Source of the DNA: CAYFWT01 sp964346955
GTDB lineage: Bacteria; Patescibacteriota; Minisyncoccia; Portnoybacterales; UBA2143
DNA length: 44,303 bases
Assembly (NCBI GenBank): GCA_964346955.1
Contig: CAYFWT010000012.1
Coordinates: 1-44,303 of the forward strand
Reading direction: 5' to 3'
Shown here: one piece after another, positions 30,593-38,143 of the stretch
Position numbering within the stretch: position 1 is the stretch's first letter
Layout of the letters: each line of letters begins with the position of its first letter
Program-made: the position numbers and the translations under genes
Notes under the pieces: generated by a model
What the model was told of the DNA's origin: nothing
Seen by the model: the letters and a program-made list of their open reading frames with translations, nothing else
Database searches by the model: none

Positions 30593-32182
30593 ATGCTCAA
30601 AAGATTTCTCAACAGCCAAGCAAAAACCATTGCCGCGGCCGCTGTTATTTTAGGAGCGGCTTCTTTGATTAGTCGGCTCTTAGGGCTTTTCCGTGACAGA
30701 ATTTTAGCTGGCACTTTTGGGGCCGGCGATGAATTAGATATTTATTATGCTGCTTTTCGCATTCCGGATTTAGTTTATTCGCTTTTGGTCTTTGGGGCTA
30801 TCTCGGCTGGCTTTATTCCGGTTTTTATTAGTTATCTTCAAAAAGACAAAAACAAATCTTGGCATTTGGCCAACAGCGTTCTTAATTTAATGGCTTTATC
30901 ATTGATAATTCTTTCGGCTGTTTTAATAATTTTGGCTCCTTGGTTAATTAAGCTGGTTGCCCCGGGATTTTCATCAGAAAAACTTTCTTTAACTGTTCAA
31001 TTGACTAGAATTATGTTTTTAAGTCCGATTTTCTTTGGCCTGAGTGCGGTCTTGGGGGGAATCCTCCAAAGCTTTCGGCGATTCTTCATTTACTCTTTAG
31101 GGCCAATTTTTTATAACTTGGGCATTATTTTTGGCGCTTTGGTTTTGGTAAAATACTTTGGTCTTTTAGGGTTAGCTTATGGTGTCGTTTTAGGCGCTTT
31201 CCTTCATTGGCTGATTCGGATTCCTTCGGCTTATTCTTGTGGCTTCAAGTGGCAACTAGTTTTTGATTTTAGATTTGCCGGAGTCAGAAGAATTTTTAGA
31301 TTGATGCCACCGCGGGTTTTGAGTTTAGCTCTTTCCCAAATTAATTTTTGGCTGATGACCGTTTTTGCTTCTTTCCTGATGGCAGGTAGTATCGCTGTCT
31401 ATAATTTAGCTCATAATATTTGGAGTTTTCCTTTAGGGGTTTTTGGGGTTTCTTTTACTTTGGCTGCTTTTCCCCAGCTTTCTGCTAGAGCTCAAAAGAA
31501 AGATGTGCTTGGTTTTGTTAAGACTTTTTCTTCTACGGCTCGGCAAATTCTTTTCTTTACTTTACCAGCCGCTGCTTTATTTATTATTCTGCGAGCTCAA
31601 ATTGTCCGAGTGATTTTAGGAACTGGCCGCTTTGACTGGCAAGACACTATTTTGACTTTAGAGACTTTAGCCTATTTCTCTTTGGGTCTTTTTGCTGAAG
31701 CTTTAATTTTACTTTTTTTACGTGGCTTTTTTGCTTGGGAGGACACGCGGACTCCTTTTTTAATTGGTCTTTTAGCTACCGGAGTTCGCTTATCAAGCGC
31801 TTGGTATTTTGCTCGCTTTTTAGGAGTGCCAGGCCTGGCTTTAGGATTTTCTTTAGGGGGTATTTTTTATCTGCTTTTACTTTTTATTACCTTGAGAAAA
31901 AAGATAGGTCTTTTAGATGAAAGAAATCTTTCTGTCTCTGGAGCAAAAATGCTTTTAGCTTCCTTTTTAGCCGCCTTGGCAGCTTATCTTTCTTTACAAA
32001 TTTTAGCTCCTTTAGTTAATATGACTACTGGTTTAGGAATTTTGATTCAAGGGGGGGTGGCTGGAATAATTGGTATTTTGATTTATTTCTTCTTCGCTTG
32101 GCTTCTTGGGTTAAGTGAATCAAAGTTATTTTTTGCTTCTTTATTCCGCCGAAACAAATTACCTCCTAGGGACAGTCCCTAA
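30593..32182 (+). CDS. murJ: Lipid II flippase MurJ
   Basis: MOP-superfamily exporter that flips lipid-linked peptidoglycan precursor. 529 residues with about 14 membrane segments: AAAVILGAASLISRLLGLFRDRILAGTFGAGDELDIYYAAFRIPD at the start, then GAISAGFIPVFI, LSPIFFGLSAVLGGILQSFRRF and SLGGIFYLLLLF. The final codons (PPRDSP and the TAA) are formed by a GGGACAGTCCC repeat at 32168, so the native C-terminus may have been changed by that insertion. Confidence 0.96.
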   Translation: MLKRFLNSQAKTIAAAAVILGAASLISRLLGLFRDRILAGTFGAGDELDIYYAAFRIPDLVYSLLVFGAISAGFIPVFISYLQKDKNKSWHLANSVLNLMALSLIILSAVLIILAPWLIKLVAPGFSSEKLSLTVQLTRIMFLSPIFFGLSAVLGGILQSFRRFFIYSLGPIFYNLGIIFGALVLVKYFGLLGLAYGVVLGAFLHWLIRIPSAYSCGFKWQLVFDFRFAGVRRIFRLMPPRVLSLALSQINFWLMTVFASFLMAGSIAVYNLAHNIWSFPLGVFGVSFTLAAFPQLSARAQKKDVLGFVKTFSSTARQILFFTLPAAALFIILRAQIVRVILGTGRFDWQDTILTLETLAYFSLGLFAEALILLFLRGFFAWEDTRTPFLIGLLATGVRLSSAWYFARFLGVPGLALGFSLGGIFYLLLLFITLRKKIGLLDERNLSVSGAKMLLASFLAALAAYLSLQILAPLVNMTTGLGILIQGGVAGIIGILIYFFFAWLLGLSESKLFFASLFRRNKLPPRDSP

Positions 32183-32193
32183 GGACTGTCCTT
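32168..32193. repeat. GGGACWGTCCC repeat at the murJ/lepA junction
   Basis: AGGGACAGTCCCT then AAGGACTGTCCTT: the first core supplies the last codons and stop of murJ, the second supplies a TTG upstream of the lepA start. Confidence 0.9.
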
Positions 32194-32212
32194 GATTGAT
32201 TTAATTGGTGAT

Positions 32213-33373
32213 ATGCGACAAAACATCCGTAATTTTTCTATCATTAGTCACATTGATCACGGTAAGTCTACTTTGGCGGACCGGCTTTTAGAATTGACTG
32301 GGACCATTGAAAAAAGAAAAATGCGGGAGCAGTTTTTGGACATGATGGAGCTAGAGAGAGAAAAAGGAATTACCATCAAACTCCAGCCAGTGAGGATGGA
32401 ATATAATTCAAAATTTATCTTGAACCTGATTGATACGCCGGGTCATGTTGATTTTTCTTATGAGGTTTCTCGCAGTTTGGCGGCGGTCGAAGGAGCAATT
32501 TTGCTGGTTGATGCTACTCAAGGTATTCAAGCTCAGACCCTGGCTAATCTGCATTTAGCTCAAGAGCAAAATTTAGTCATTATTCCAGTAATTAATAAAA
32601 TTGATTTACCTCAGGCTCGAGTTAAAGAAACAGCTCAAGAGATAGAGCAATTACTTGGCTTAAATCGAGCAGATATTCTTAAAATTTCTGCTAAAGAAGG
32701 GACTAATGTAGAAAAGGTTTTAGAAGCGATTATTCAAAGAATTCCTCCGCCAACTGGCAATAAAGAACATCCTTGGCGGGCTTTAATTTTTGATTCTATC
32801 TATGATACTTACAAGGGAGTGATTGCTTATCTGAGAATCGTTGATGGCCAGGTTAAAAAAGGAGATAAAATAATGATGATAGCTTCTGGAGCAAAGGCCG
32901 AGGCAATGGAAGTAGGCGTTTTTAAACCAGAGCCGACCAAAGCTGAATCACTTCAGGCAGGGGAAATTGGTTACTTGGCTACTGGTTTAAAAGATGTTAA
33001 CCAATGCCGAGTCGGCGACACCATAGGGACAGTCCCTGAGGGACAGTCCTTAGGCGCAAGGACTGTCCCTCAGGGACTGTCCCTAAAACCGCTGCCGGGG
33101 TATCAAGAACCTCAGCCTTTGGTTTTTGCCAGTTTTTACCCAGCCGAGGCTGATGATTACGATTTGTTAAAAGATAGCTTAGCTAAATTGAAGTTAAACG
33201 ATGCTTCCTTACAATATGAGCCAGAATCAACTTCAGGATTAGGCCGAGGATTTCGTAGTGGCTTTTTAGGCATGCTTCATATGGAGATAGTCTCAGAGAG
33301 ATTAAAAAGGGAATATGACTTAAATCTAGTGGTCACTTCGCCCTCGGTCAGTTATCGGGTGATTATGAAGTAA
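32213..33373 (+). CDS. lepA: Elongation factor 4 (LepA), N-terminal part: G domain, domains II and III
   Basis: Ribosome-bound GTPase that back-translocates or rescues stalled ribosomes. The part has 386 residues from ATG 32213 (MRQNIRNFSIISHIDHGKST with the P-loop, then KGITIKLQP, DTPGHVDFSYEVSR, NKIDLP). Domain II carries a 20-residue insert (GTVPEGQSLGARTVPQGLS) encoded by a perfect hairpin. The ORF ends just after the domain III motif GFRSGFLGMLHMEIVSERLKREYDLNLVVTSPSVSY. In E. coli the protein continues another 200 residues; here that part is a separate ORF at 33837-34511 beyond an inserted opposite-strand gene. TTG 32192 lies in repeat DNA and is rejected as the start. Confidence 0.93.
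   Translation: MRQNIRNFSIISHIDHGKSTLADRLLELTGTIEKRKMREQFLDMMELEREKGITIKLQPVRMEYNSKFILNLIDTPGHVDFSYEVSRSLAAVEGAILLVDATQGIQAQTLANLHLAQEQNLVIIPVINKIDLPQARVKETAQEIEQLLGLNRADILKISAKEGTNVEKVLEAIIQRIPPPTGNKEHPWRALIFDSIYDTYKGVIAYLRIVDGQVKKGDKIMMIASGAKAEAMEVGVFKPEPTKAESLQAGEIGYLATGLKDVNQCRVGDTIGTVPEGQSLGARTVPQGLSLKPLPGYQEPQPLVFASFYPAEADDYDLLKDSLAKLKLNDASLQYEPESTSGLGRGFRSGFLGMLHMEIVSERLKREYDLNLVVTSPSVSYRVIMK
33025..33084. repeat. 60-bp perfect hairpin repeat in frame inside lepA
   Basis: Left arm 33025-33051 and right arm 33058-33084 are exact 27-bp reverse complements around AGGCGC. Each arm holds two GGGACWGTCCC-type cores. The 60 bp equal 20 codons, so the frame is kept. Confidence 0.95.
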
Positions 33374-33380
33374 TGAAGAA

Positions 33381-33405
33381 TAAAAAAAGGACCCCGAACG
33401 GGCCC
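33381..33405 (-). terminator. Terminator of the gene inserted in lepA
   Basis: Minus strand: GGGCCC / GGGTCC-type arms around GTTCG followed by T7. It lies just past the lepA N-terminal stop. Confidence 0.75.
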
Positions 33406-33430
33406 ATTTAAAAGTAAAAGAGGGACACAT

Positions 33431-33762
33431 TTAAGCATCGAGAAGAGCAGCTCGGACTTGTTCAGAGTCCTTAAATTCTTTCTTTGTGAAAGAAAAGCGA
33501 ATGTTGTTTTCGACAAGGAGCCCAGCTATCAGTTTACTTAGACGCCTTGTCCAAACCTGATTATGTTTTACCCCAACAACGAAAACTGGAGCCGGTGCAC
33601 AATCGCAGGTAGTAAAATTATAGATAGCTGCTCCCTGCCTTTCTTCGTGGAGCCTTATCTCATAACCTCCTGAGCCCATTGGCCCAAAGGTATTATCGGC
33701 TCCTTCGATTACTTCCGTAATTTCTCATTATCCGCCTCGGTGATAAAAACAGTTATTTCCAT
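33431..33762 (-). pseudogene. Small gene of unknown function inserted in lepA, with one frameshift
   Basis: A strong AAAGGAGGGGG precedes ATG 33762, which reads MEITVFITEADNEKLRK and stops. In the next frame the protein continues as EITEVIEGADNTFGPMGSGG to YEIRLHEERQGAAIYNF, TTCDCAPAPVFVVGVKHNQ and WTRRLSKLIAGLLVENNIRF, ending at 33431. One missing base near 33724 explains the break; the complete protein would have about 110 residues. If only the in-frame ATG at 33679 is used, 82 residues remain. I do not recognise the family. It has its own terminator and a possible TATTAT -10, so it is a self-contained transcription unit. Confidence 0.65.
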
Positions 33763-33816
33763 CGTTCCCCCTCCTTTCTAAGGTTTAATTAAAAAAGAAC
33801 CGCTAAATTACTTGAG

Positions 33817-33822
33817 TATAAT
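33817..33822 (+). promoter_or_regulatory. Possible -10 of the lepA C-terminal ORF
   Basis: TATAAT 14 nt before the ATG at 33837, with no good -35 but a TTGAG just upstream. The complementary strand reads ATTATA/TATTAT, usable as the -10 of the inserted gene. Confidence 0.45.
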
Positions 33823-33836
33823 AGCAAGAAAATAAA

Positions 33837-34511
33837 ATGTCAATAAAAAAAGAAAAAGAATTTATTACCATTTCTTCGCCAGCTGATTTACCTGAGCCAA
33901 ATCAAATTCAAGAAGTCCAGGAACCCTGGGTGAGTTTAGAAGTTATTACCCCTCAAGAGTATTTAGGCCGGGTAATTAAATTATTAAAGAGTCTAAGGGG
34001 CAAGTATAGAGATACTCAATATCTAAGTAGCCAGAGAGTTTTGGTTAAATATGAGGCGCCCTTGAATGAAATCATTGTTGATTTTTATGATAGACTGAAA
34101 AATACTACTTCTGGTTATGCTTCGATGAGTTATCAGGTAATTGGTTATCAGCCAGCTGACTTGGTTAAAATGGATACCTTAGTCGCCGGAGAAAAAGTAG
34201 AGGCTTTTTCTCGAATCGTTCACAAAGAAAAGGCCTCTCGAGAAGGGAGAGCTTTAGTTGAAAAATTAAAAGAGTTTGTCCCTCGTCACCAATTTAGTAT
34301 TCCTCTTCAGGCAGTGGTTGGAGGAAGAGTTATTGCCCGAGAGACAATTAGGGCCTTAAGAAAAGATGTTACCTCTGGCCTCTATGGCGGTGATTATACT
34401 AGGAAAAGGAAGCTTTTAGAAAAACAAAAGAAAGGTAAGAAGAAGTTAAAAGAATTTGGCCGGCTGAAGATTCCTACCGAGGTTTTTCTTAAGGTCTTGA
34501 AAAGTAAATAA
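33837..34511 (+). CDS. lepA: Elongation factor 4 (LepA), C-terminal part: domain V and CTD
   Basis: 224 residues matching the E. coli LepA C-terminal 200: EPWVSLEVITPQEYLGRVIKLL, DFYDRLKNTTSGYASMSYQV, VDTL-like LVKMDTLVAGEKVEAFS, then FVPRHQFSIPLQAVVGGRVIARETI and the basic CTD YGGDYTRKRKLLEKQKKGKKK. The preceding residues KEKEFITISSPADLPEP correspond to the linker that should follow VTSPSVSYRV in the N-terminal ORF. The sequence is fully intact, with no stops or frameshifts, which argues for continued selection. It may be made as a separate polypeptide from its own promoter. Confidence 0.93.
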   Translation: MSIKKEKEFITISSPADLPEPNQIQEVQEPWVSLEVITPQEYLGRVIKLLKSLRGKYRDTQYLSSQRVLVKYEAPLNEIIVDFYDRLKNTTSGYASMSYQVIGYQPADLVKMDTLVAGEKVEAFSRIVHKEKASREGRALVEKLKEFVPRHQFSIPLQAVVGGRVIARETIRALRKDVTSGLYGGDYTRKRKLLEKQKKGKKKLKEFGRLKIPTEVFLKVLKSK

Positions 34512-34544
34512 ACCTCGTAGGACAAAAAAAGTTGTCATACGGGG

Positions 34545-34580
34545 TAAAAAAAAGAGGCCTCGCTAGGGGATGAGGGCCTC
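34545..34580 (-). terminator. Terminator of the zinc-ribbon gene
   Basis: Minus strand GAGGCC / GGCCTC arms followed by T8. A larger outer pair CTCGCTAG (34559-34566) / CTAGCGAG (34598-34605) reaches into the stop codon of the gene. Confidence 0.8.
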
Positions 34581-34597
34581 CCATCTTATTTAGGGGG

Positions 34598-34804
34598 CTA
34601 GCGAGAACGCCAACCCAGTACTTCGTTAGATGAACAAAGGACTATTTCACGATTTTCCAAAATTCGCTGACAACGGGAGCACTGTTTTTTCTCGCTCCTT
34701 GACTTACTTAAAAAAGAACCTTGGGTTTTTCTTTCCTTCACTCCAGTAACTCTGCCACCGCAGTAAAGACATTTTTCAACCTTGGTATCTTCTGCATTTA
34801 TCAT
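34598..34804 (-). CDS. Small zinc-ribbon protein, unknown
   Basis: 68 residues with two CxxC knuckles: EKCLYCGGRV (about residues 11-17) and KQCSRCQRIL (about 40-46), expected to bind one zinc. A basic, serine-rich spacer lies between, and there is no membrane segment. A strong AAAGGGGGG lies 8 nt upstream of the ATG. It is monocistronic with its own terminator, opposite to the lepA and ftsB genes. Function unknown; RNA or protein binding is a guess from the fold type. Confidence 0.78.
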   Translation of the reverse strand: MINAEDTKVEKCLYCGGRVTGVKERKTQGSFLSKSRSEKKQCSRCQRILENREIVLCSSNEVLGWRSR

Positions 34805-34874
34805 TTTTTTAACCCCCCTTTAAAAGTAATTTAAAGAACTTAAGATTGCCTTTTTAGCTATTTTTGTTATTATG

Positions 34875-34991
34875 TTAAAGTAAAGGAATTAACAAGAAAG
34901 CAATCATACTTAAGACAACTAAAGTAGCTAAGATAACCCAAGATAAACGGAAAAGTCTCTGACGAGTTATTTTTTTCATCTGCATCATCAT
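34875..34991 (-). CDS. Possible 38-residue membrane peptide
   Basis: Reads MMMQMKKITRQRLFRLSWVI, then LATLVVLSMIAFLLIPLL and TAA: a basic start and one membrane helix. The frame is open a further 17 codons upstream with another hydrophobic stretch (STLLWPVLA), where only ATT or CTG could start. No clear SD. A TATTAT about 50 nt upstream could be its -10. The rest of the 34805-35091 gap shows nothing else I can name. Confidence 0.4.
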   Translation of the reverse strand: MMMQMKKITRQRLFRLSWVILATLVVLSMIAFLLIPLL

Positions 34992-35091
34992 TGCTAGTAC
35001 TGGCCAAAGCAGAGTGCTTGCCGCTTGGCTGACAATGGTATAATACTACAAATGGCTCAATCAGTCAAATGATTCGATAAGCTCACCATAA

Positions 35092-35517
35092 ATGACTCAA
35101 CAAGCTCACCACAAGAATTTTATAAAGAAACTTCTTAGTTCTAAGGTTTTTCTTTTTTGCATCAGTTTTATTCTAATTGCCTTAGCTATTAGTGTGGGGC
35201 GAGAAAGCTACCGCAAAGCTCAATTGACCAAAGAAATTGATAGATTAGAATTAGAAATTGAGCGCCTGGAAGGAAAAAAGTATCAGCTTTCGGATCTCTT
35301 AGAATCTTTTAAAGAAGACTCTTATTTAGAAAAGGAAGCCCGCTTAAAACTTAATTTAAAAAAGCCAGGCGAAAAGGTGGTTATTTTGCCTCAAGCTAGG
35401 GAGGAAGATTCTTTAGTCTCAACTGAAAAAGAAGCCGATTTTGAAGCTGGCGAATTGCCGTCAGCTAAAGAAGAGTCTAATTGGTGGAAATGGTGGGAAT
35501 ATTTTTTTGAAGACTAA
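35092..35517 (+). CDS. FtsB/DivIC-like septum formation protein
   Basis: 141 residues: short cytoplasmic N-terminus, one membrane span (residues 18-37, VFLFCISFILIALAISVG), then a coiled coil (LTKEIDRLELEIERLEGKK) and the family-type SYLEKEARLKLNLKKPGEKVVIL segment. The tail is acidic with a Trp cluster (NWWKWWEYFFED). Such proteins join FtsL/FtsQ in the divisome; ftsE-ftsX lie close by. The start region is duplicated: 35069-35091 and 35092-35114 agree at 19 of 23 positions. tRNA-Gly begins at the base after the stop codon. Confidence 0.85.
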   Translation: MTQQAHHKNFIKKLLSSKVFLFCISFILIALAISVGRESYRKAQLTKEIDRLELEIERLEGKKYQLSDLLESFKEDSYLEKEARLKLNLKKPGEKVVILPQAREEDSLVSTEKEADFEAGELPSAKEESNWWKWWEYFFED

Positions 35518-35588
35518 GCGAGTGTAGCTCAATGGTAGAGCGTTTGCTTCCCAAGCAAATGACGAGGGTTCGATTCCCTTCACTCGCT
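35518..35588 (+). tRNA. tRNA-Gly (CCC)
   Basis: Acceptor GCGAGTG / CACTCGC, D arm GCTC..GAGC, anticodon stem TTTGC / GCAAA with loop TTCCCAA (anticodon CCC), T loop TTCGATT. No CCA encoded. It starts immediately after the ftsB-like stop codon. Confidence 0.97.
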
Positions 35589-35617
35589 CTAAAATTGCCA
35601 AGGTAGTACCTTATTAT

Positions 35618-35689
35618 GCCGGAGTAGCTCAATGGCAGAGCAATGCTTTCGTAAAGCATAGGTTGGAGGTTCAAATCCTCTCTCCGGCT
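35618..35689 (+). tRNA. tRNA-Thr (CGT)
   Basis: Acceptor GCCGGAG / CTCCGGC, D arm GCTC..GAGC, anticodon stem ATGCT / AGCAT with loop TTCGTAA (anticodon CGT), T loop TTCAAAT. No CCA encoded. Confidence 0.97.
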
Positions 35690-35726
35690 CATTTACTCAG
35701 ATAGAAGAATATGTTAAAGTAGTTAG

Positions 35727-36500
35727 ATGAAGGATTTGACTGAAAAACTGAAAGGCGAGTACGATAAACGAAAAGCGATTGTCTCAATTTATGCTGGTGC
35801 CGGTGGGGTTGATGCTCAGGACTGGGCTGAGATGCTCTTGCGGATGTATTTAAGATATGCCCAAAAAAGAGACTGGCCAGCTCAAGTTCTTCAAATCAAA
35901 GAAGGTAAGGAAGCTGGCCTAAAGAATGTTACTTTAATTATTGAAGCCCCTTATGCCTATGGCTATTTAAAAGGAGAGTCGGGCGTTCATCGTTTAGTCC
36001 GGCTTTCTCCTTTTGATGCCGACCATCTGCGTCATACTTCTTTTGCTTTGGTTGAAATCTTGCCTGAATTTAAAGAAATAAAAGAAATTGTCATCAAGCC
36101 AGAAGATTTAAGAATTGACACTTATCGAGCCAGTGGCCCCGGTGGTCAGTATGTTGATAAAACCGAGTCAGCTGTTAGAATAACTCATTTACCGACTGGT
36201 TTGGTGGCGGCTTGTCAAAGCGAGCGTCTCCAGGGAGAGAATAAAAAGAAAGCAATGAGGTTACTTTACAGTAAACTCCATCAATATTTATTGAAGAAGA
36301 AAGAAAAGGAGAAAGATAAGTTAAGGGGGGAGTTAGTGGCGATTGAATGGGGAAGTCAGATTCGTTCCTATATTCTCCATCCCTATCAGATGGTTAAGGA
36401 CCATCGGAGCGGCGTCAAATCGGGTAATCCTCAAGCTGTCTTGGATGGAAAATTAGATAAATTTATCGAGGCAGAGATAAAAAGTTCTATCCAAAAATGA
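35727..36500 (+). CDS. prfB: Peptide chain release factor 2, without domain 1
   Basis: Recognises UGA and UAA and hydrolyses peptidyl-tRNA. 257 residues against about 365. The protein starts at KDLTEKLKGEYDKRKAIVSIYAGAGGVDAQDW, which is residue 115 or so in E. coli RF2, so the N-terminal helical domain 1 and its programmed frameshift site are absent. The stop-codon motif SPF is in HRLVRLSPFDADHLRHTSFA, and the catalytic GGQ in RASGPGGQYVDKTESAVRI. Upstream is a tRNA pair with no room for the missing part. Because SPF and the full C-terminus are kept, RF2 is favoured over the rescue factor PrfH. Its presence shows UGA is a stop here. Confidence 0.93.
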   Translation: MKDLTEKLKGEYDKRKAIVSIYAGAGGVDAQDWAEMLLRMYLRYAQKRDWPAQVLQIKEGKEAGLKNVTLIIEAPYAYGYLKGESGVHRLVRLSPFDADHLRHTSFALVEILPEFKEIKEIVIKPEDLRIDTYRASGPGGQYVDKTESAVRITHLPTGLVAACQSERLQGENKKKAMRLLYSKLHQYLLKKKEKEKDKLRGELVAIEWGSQIRSYILHPYQMVKDHRSGVKSGNPQAVLDGKLDKFIEAEIKSSIQK

Positions 36501-36509
36501 CCTAAGGTT

Positions 36510-37193
36510 ATGATACGATTCATAAATATTTCAAAAATATATCTACCGGATTGCCAGGCTTTAGAAGGCATCTCCTTTACCGTTGGTGATAAAGAGTTTG
36601 TTTCTATTGCCGGACGTTCCGGAGCAGGTAAAACTACCTTAATCCGGCTTTTAATTAGAGAAGAGATTCCTACTCAAGGACAAATTCTTTGGGGAAGACA
36701 GGATATTCACCAAATTCGAGACAGAGATTTACCTTTGTGGCGACGTAAAATCGGGATGATTTTTCAGGATTTTAAATTGCTGCCTGATAAAACTGCTTAC
36801 GAAAATATTGCCTTTGCCATGGAGGTAAGTGATCGGACTAGTCAAGAAGTTGAACGGGATGTCCCTCAGCTTTTAAAATTGGTCAATTTATTGGATCGAG
36901 CTGAACATTTTCCTAGCCAGCTCTCCGGCGGAGAGAAGCAGCGAGTGGCCATTGCTCGAGCTTTGGCTCACCGACCAGAAGTTCTGATTGCTGATGAGCC
37001 GACCGGCAATTTAGACCTCTTAAATACTTGGGAAATTATCCGGCTTTTAATTAAGATTAACGAATTAGGCACTACTGTTATCTTGGCCACTCACGACCGG
37101 GAAATTATTAATGGCTTGGATAAGCGAGTAGTCACCTTGGAAAAAGGGAGAGTAATTAAGGATGATGAAAAAGGAAGATACATCCTCTTCTAA
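36510..37193 (+). CDS. ftsE: Cell division ATP-binding protein FtsE
   Basis: ABC ATPase that with FtsX controls septal peptidoglycan hydrolases. 227 residues: IRFINISKIYLPDCQALEGISF, Walker A GRSGAGKTTL, Q-loop MIFQDFKLLPDKTAYENIAFAMEV, signature LSGGEKQRVAIARAL, Walker B VLIADEPTGNLD and the switch His in LATHDRE. Follows prfB by 9 nt. Confidence 0.97.
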   Translation: MIRFINISKIYLPDCQALEGISFTVGDKEFVSIAGRSGAGKTTLIRLLIREEIPTQGQILWGRQDIHQIRDRDLPLWRRKIGMIFQDFKLLPDKTAYENIAFAMEVSDRTSQEVERDVPQLLKLVNLLDRAEHFPSQLSGGEKQRVAIARALAHRPEVLIADEPTGNLDLLNTWEIIRLLIKINELGTTVILATHDREIINGLDKRVVTLEKGRVIKDDEKGRYILF

Positions 37194-37229
37194 TTTTCAA
37201 TTACCAATTTTTAATTTTCATTGAATTTT

Positions 37230-38138
37230 ATGTTAGCTTCCCTAATTCGTGTTATCAAATCTGGTTGCTTGGGTTTTTGGCGAAATAAGTGGCTTTCTTC
37301 AGCGGCCATTGCCATGATGAGCTTAACTATCTTCGTCATTACTAGTTTGTTATTGATAAATGTTTTAATTGAGTCCTTGACCAGAAATTTAGAGGACAAG
37401 ATTGATATTAGCGTTTATTTTAATTTAGATACCCCAGAAGAAGAGATTTTAGAGGCAAGAAAAGAGTTAGTTAAATTAGCTGAGGTTCGCAGTGTGGAAT
37501 ATGTTTCAGCCGAAGACGCCTTGACAAGATTTAAAGAGAGGCATCGAGATAACCCAATTCTAATGCAAAGTTTACAAGAATTAGATGCCAATCCCTTAGA
37601 GCCTAGTTTAAATATTAAAGCTCAGGTAGCTTCTCAGTATGAGATGATTGTTAATTTCTTTAATCAAGATAGGTACCAAAAAATCATTGACAAAATTAAT
37701 TATCTGGAGAATAGAGCGGTTATCGCCAGATTATCTTCTATCACTAGAACCATTCGCCAGAGCGGTTTTATTGTTTTAGCTGTTTTAGTTGCCTTAGCTG
37801 TTTTGGTTTCCTTTAATACCATTCGTTTGACTATTTACACCGCTCGCAAAGAGATTAAAGTAATGAAGTTAGTCGGGGCGAGTAATTGGTTTGTTCGCGG
37901 TCCTTTTATTGTTGAGGGAGCTCTTTATGGACTAATTGCCGCCCTAATTACTACAGTTCTCTTATTTCCTCTCCTCTGGTATCTTTCCCCTAAAATTACT
38001 GCCTATTTACCCGGCACTGACCTGTTCTATTTTTATCAGACCTACTTTTTCACCCTTTTCCTGCTTCAGGCTGGGGCGGGTATTGTCTTGGGGGTAGTTA
38101 GTAGCCTAGTAGCCATCAGAAGATATTTAGAGGTTTAG
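37230..38138 (+). CDS. ftsX: Cell division permease FtsX
   Basis: Membrane partner of FtsE. About 302 residues from ATG 37230: LIRVIKSGCLGFWRNKWLSSAAIAMMSLTIFVI (first span), an extracytoplasmic loop with ISVYFNLDTPEEEI and VSAEDALTRFKERH, then three C-terminal spans including IRLTIYTARKEIKVMKLVGASNWFVRGPFIVEG. TTG 37221 lies in a short AATTTTCATTGAATTTT repeat between ftsE and ftsX and is less likely. Confidence 0.95.
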   Translation: MLASLIRVIKSGCLGFWRNKWLSSAAIAMMSLTIFVITSLLLINVLIESLTRNLEDKIDISVYFNLDTPEEEILEARKELVKLAEVRSVEYVSAEDALTRFKERHRDNPILMQSLQELDANPLEPSLNIKAQVASQYEMIVNFFNQDRYQKIIDKINYLENRAVIARLSSITRTIRQSGFIVLAVLVALAVLVSFNTIRLTIYTARKEIKVMKLVGASNWFVRGPFIVEGALYGLIAALITTVLLFPLLWYLSPKITAYLPGTDLFYFYQTYFFTLFLLQAGAGIVLGVVSSLVAIRRYLEV

Positions 38139-38143
38139 GTTAT

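Noticed and set aside
33374..33836. Programmed frameshift or intron joining the two lepA halves
   Set aside because: The 463-bp gap carries an opposite-strand gene with SD and terminator and many stops in all plus frames; no group I or II intron features were seen.
35727..36500. PrfH rescue factor instead of RF2
   Set aside because: SPF tripeptide, complete domains 2-4 and C-terminus match RF2; PrfH is shorter and lacks this arrangement.
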